Source: an uncultured Coriobacteriaceae bacterium (lineage in GTDB: Bacteria; Actinomycetota; Coriobacteriia; Coriobacteriales; Eggerthellaceae). From it: 9,345 bases of DNA. The DNA lies in assembly GCA_900554945.1 (NCBI GenBank), contig USJN01000041.1, forward strand, positions 1-9,345. Direction: 5' to 3'. Positions 6,736-9,345 of this stretch are shown here, one piece after another. The notes under the pieces are model-generated. The model saw only the letters and a list, made by a program, of their open reading frames with translations, had not been told where the DNA came from and searched no databases. The position numbers were made by a program, and so were the translations under genes. Position 1 is the stretch's first letter. Each line of letters begins with the position of its first letter.

Positions 6736-6740
6736 TCCCC

Positions 6741-8561
<1,821 letters not shown>

Positions 8562-8596
8562 CTGTGTTCCTTTTTCTACAATCTACCTGCTTGTTT

Positions 8597-8644
8597 GCGT
8601 CTTCTCTTCGACTGTTTCACGTGAAACCCCCGAAGGGAAGACGC
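8597..8644. promoter_or_regulatory. parS: parS-like ParB-binding site within a 48-bp imperfect palindrome
   Basis: TGTTTCACGTGAAACC at 8613-8628 matches the widely conserved bacterial parS 16-mer (TGTTTCACGTGAAACA in Bacillus subtilis) at 15 of 16 positions, and its inner 14 bp (8614-8627) is a perfect palindrome. ParB-family CTPase clamps load at such sites, which cluster near the replication origin, so the window is probably origin-proximal (inference). The symmetry continues beyond parS: arms 8597-8620 and 8621-8644 match at 20 of 24 positions, with GCGTCTTC/GAAGACGC at the outer ends and CTTCG/CGAAG between. parS sites do not need these outer arms. They may add a hairpin in the typA leader or an end signal for the J-domain gene, although no U-run follows. 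Confidence 0.8.
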
Positions 8645-8654
8645 ATCTTCTTCC

Positions 8655-9206
8655 TTACCCTATCTCGTCAAGACGCGCGAGGAGCTGCTTCTTCTCGGAG
8701 GCAAGCTCGTCGAGGTGATCGTTGAGGATGCTCGCAGTTTTCTGCGCGCTCACCACTTTCACGATGCCCCACACCGCGCACGCTACACCGATGCTTGCGA
8801 CAACGGCGAGCACGCCGAGCTTGCGCCCGAACGCGAGCGCCACCAAAGCGCCGATGCCCGCCATCGCGAAACCGCTGCGGCGCTCGTCGAGAGCGACGTC
8901 GCGCTGCGTGAGCAGCTGTTTGCGCGCGGCGGAGATGCCCGCAAGGCGAGCGTTGATTTCCGCTTCCTCGGCAGAAGAGGCGACCGTTCCGCGAGCACGC
9001 GCGGAGGACCCCTTCCCGCTTGTCAGCACCTCATATGCTTCCTGAAGGTTTTTGAATTGCTCGGTGGCCCGCTCCTGAAGCTTTTTGTTAGAAGCGAACC
9101 GATCCGGATGCAGAATCTGAGCCGTCTCGCGGTATGCTGCCTTCACTTCCTCGGACGTGGCGTCCGCAGAAAGCCCCAGCAGGCGCAGTGCCTCGTTGCG
9201 GTTCAT
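8655..9206 (-). CDS. J-domain (DnaJ-like) membrane protein
   Basis: A 183-residue protein with an N-terminal J domain (about 3-63) carrying the HPD tripeptide at 33-35 inside ILHPDRF, which is needed to stimulate DnaK ATPase. It lacks the Gly/Phe-rich region, zinc fingers and C-terminal substrate domains of true DnaJ, so it is a specialised co-chaperone rather than dnaJ. After a charged, probably helical linker (about 75-110) come two hydrophobic segments (about 111-126 and 130-153) and a charged C-terminal helix with coiled-coil character (155-183). Together these suggest a hairpin-anchored membrane protein with the J domain in the cytosol. The ATG at 9206 has a strong SD (AAGGAGG) only 3 nt upstream, and a TACAAT -10-like box lies at 9232-9237 without a good -35. 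The client is unknown. The flank 9207-9345 shows no other gene. Confidence 0.85.
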   Translation of the reverse strand: MNRNEALRLLGLSADATSEEVKAAYRETAQILHPDRFASNKKLQERATEQFKNLQEAYEVLTSGKGSSARARGTVASSAEEAEINARLAGISAARKQLLTQRDVALDERRSGFAMAGIGALVALAFGRKLGVLAVVASIGVACAVWGIVKVVSAQKTASILNDHLDELASEKKQLLARLDEIG

Positions 9207-9345
9207 CTTCCTCCTTCAATCATGACGCTTCATTGTACAACGCGAGGAGTAAATAACATGAAAGCCCCTTGTAAGAAGCATATATCGGTCGGTCACCGTC
9301 AATTGCGATTTGAGTTGCAGCAAAGCCCGCAGTGTTGTGAACCCT

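Overview
The window is a GC-rich bacterial chromosomal segment in which every supportable gene lies on the minus strand, so transcription runs from the right end to the left. The gene content points to an anaerobic high-GC Gram-positive, most likely of class Coriobacteriia (Eggerthella-like gut bacteria): a ferredoxin-dependent arylpyruvate oxidoreductase, a phenylacetate-CoA ligase-type enzyme, a Tat-type lipoprotein carrying S-layer homology repeats, a DUF2798 membrane protein and GTG starts. This taxonomic call is inferred from protein style, not from a marker gene.

Layout in transcription order (right to left). (1) 8655-9206: a small J-domain protein with two predicted membrane segments. 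(2) 8597-8644: a 48-bp imperfect palindrome centred on an almost perfect ParB-binding parS site, in the short gap before the next gene. (3) 6741-8561: typA/bipA, a translational GTPase, closed by an intrinsic terminator (6701-6735). (4) 4745-6685 and 4144-4752: iorA and iorB, overlapping by 8 bp, the two subunits of indolepyruvate:ferredoxin oxidoreductase. (5) 2516-4139: a Tat lipoprotein with a right-handed beta-helix and three SLH repeats. It starts 4 bp after iorB and is interrupted by a single-base frameshift near 3960. (6) 2148-2515: a gene-free leader of 368 bp with a good minus-strand promoter and several dyads. (7) 906-2147: a PaaK-family CoA ligase, followed by a GC-rich hairpin. (8) 118-696: a tandem DUF2798 membrane protein.

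The central part reads as an aryl-acid module. IorAB would oxidatively decarboxylate arylpyruvates, formed from Trp, Phe or Tyr by transamination, to arylacetyl-CoA with reduction of ferredoxin. The PaaK-type enzyme links arylacetates to CoA and could work on the same pool. The surface protein is co-transcribed with iorAB by position, but no metabolic role can be read from it.

Most of the window is ordinary core and metabolic sequence. The observations most worth a second look are the parS-centred 48-bp palindrome, the frameshifted lipid-plus-SLH surface protein, and the long structured leader of the CoA ligase gene. I saw no CRISPR array, tRNA, rRNA, insertion sequence or phage gene.
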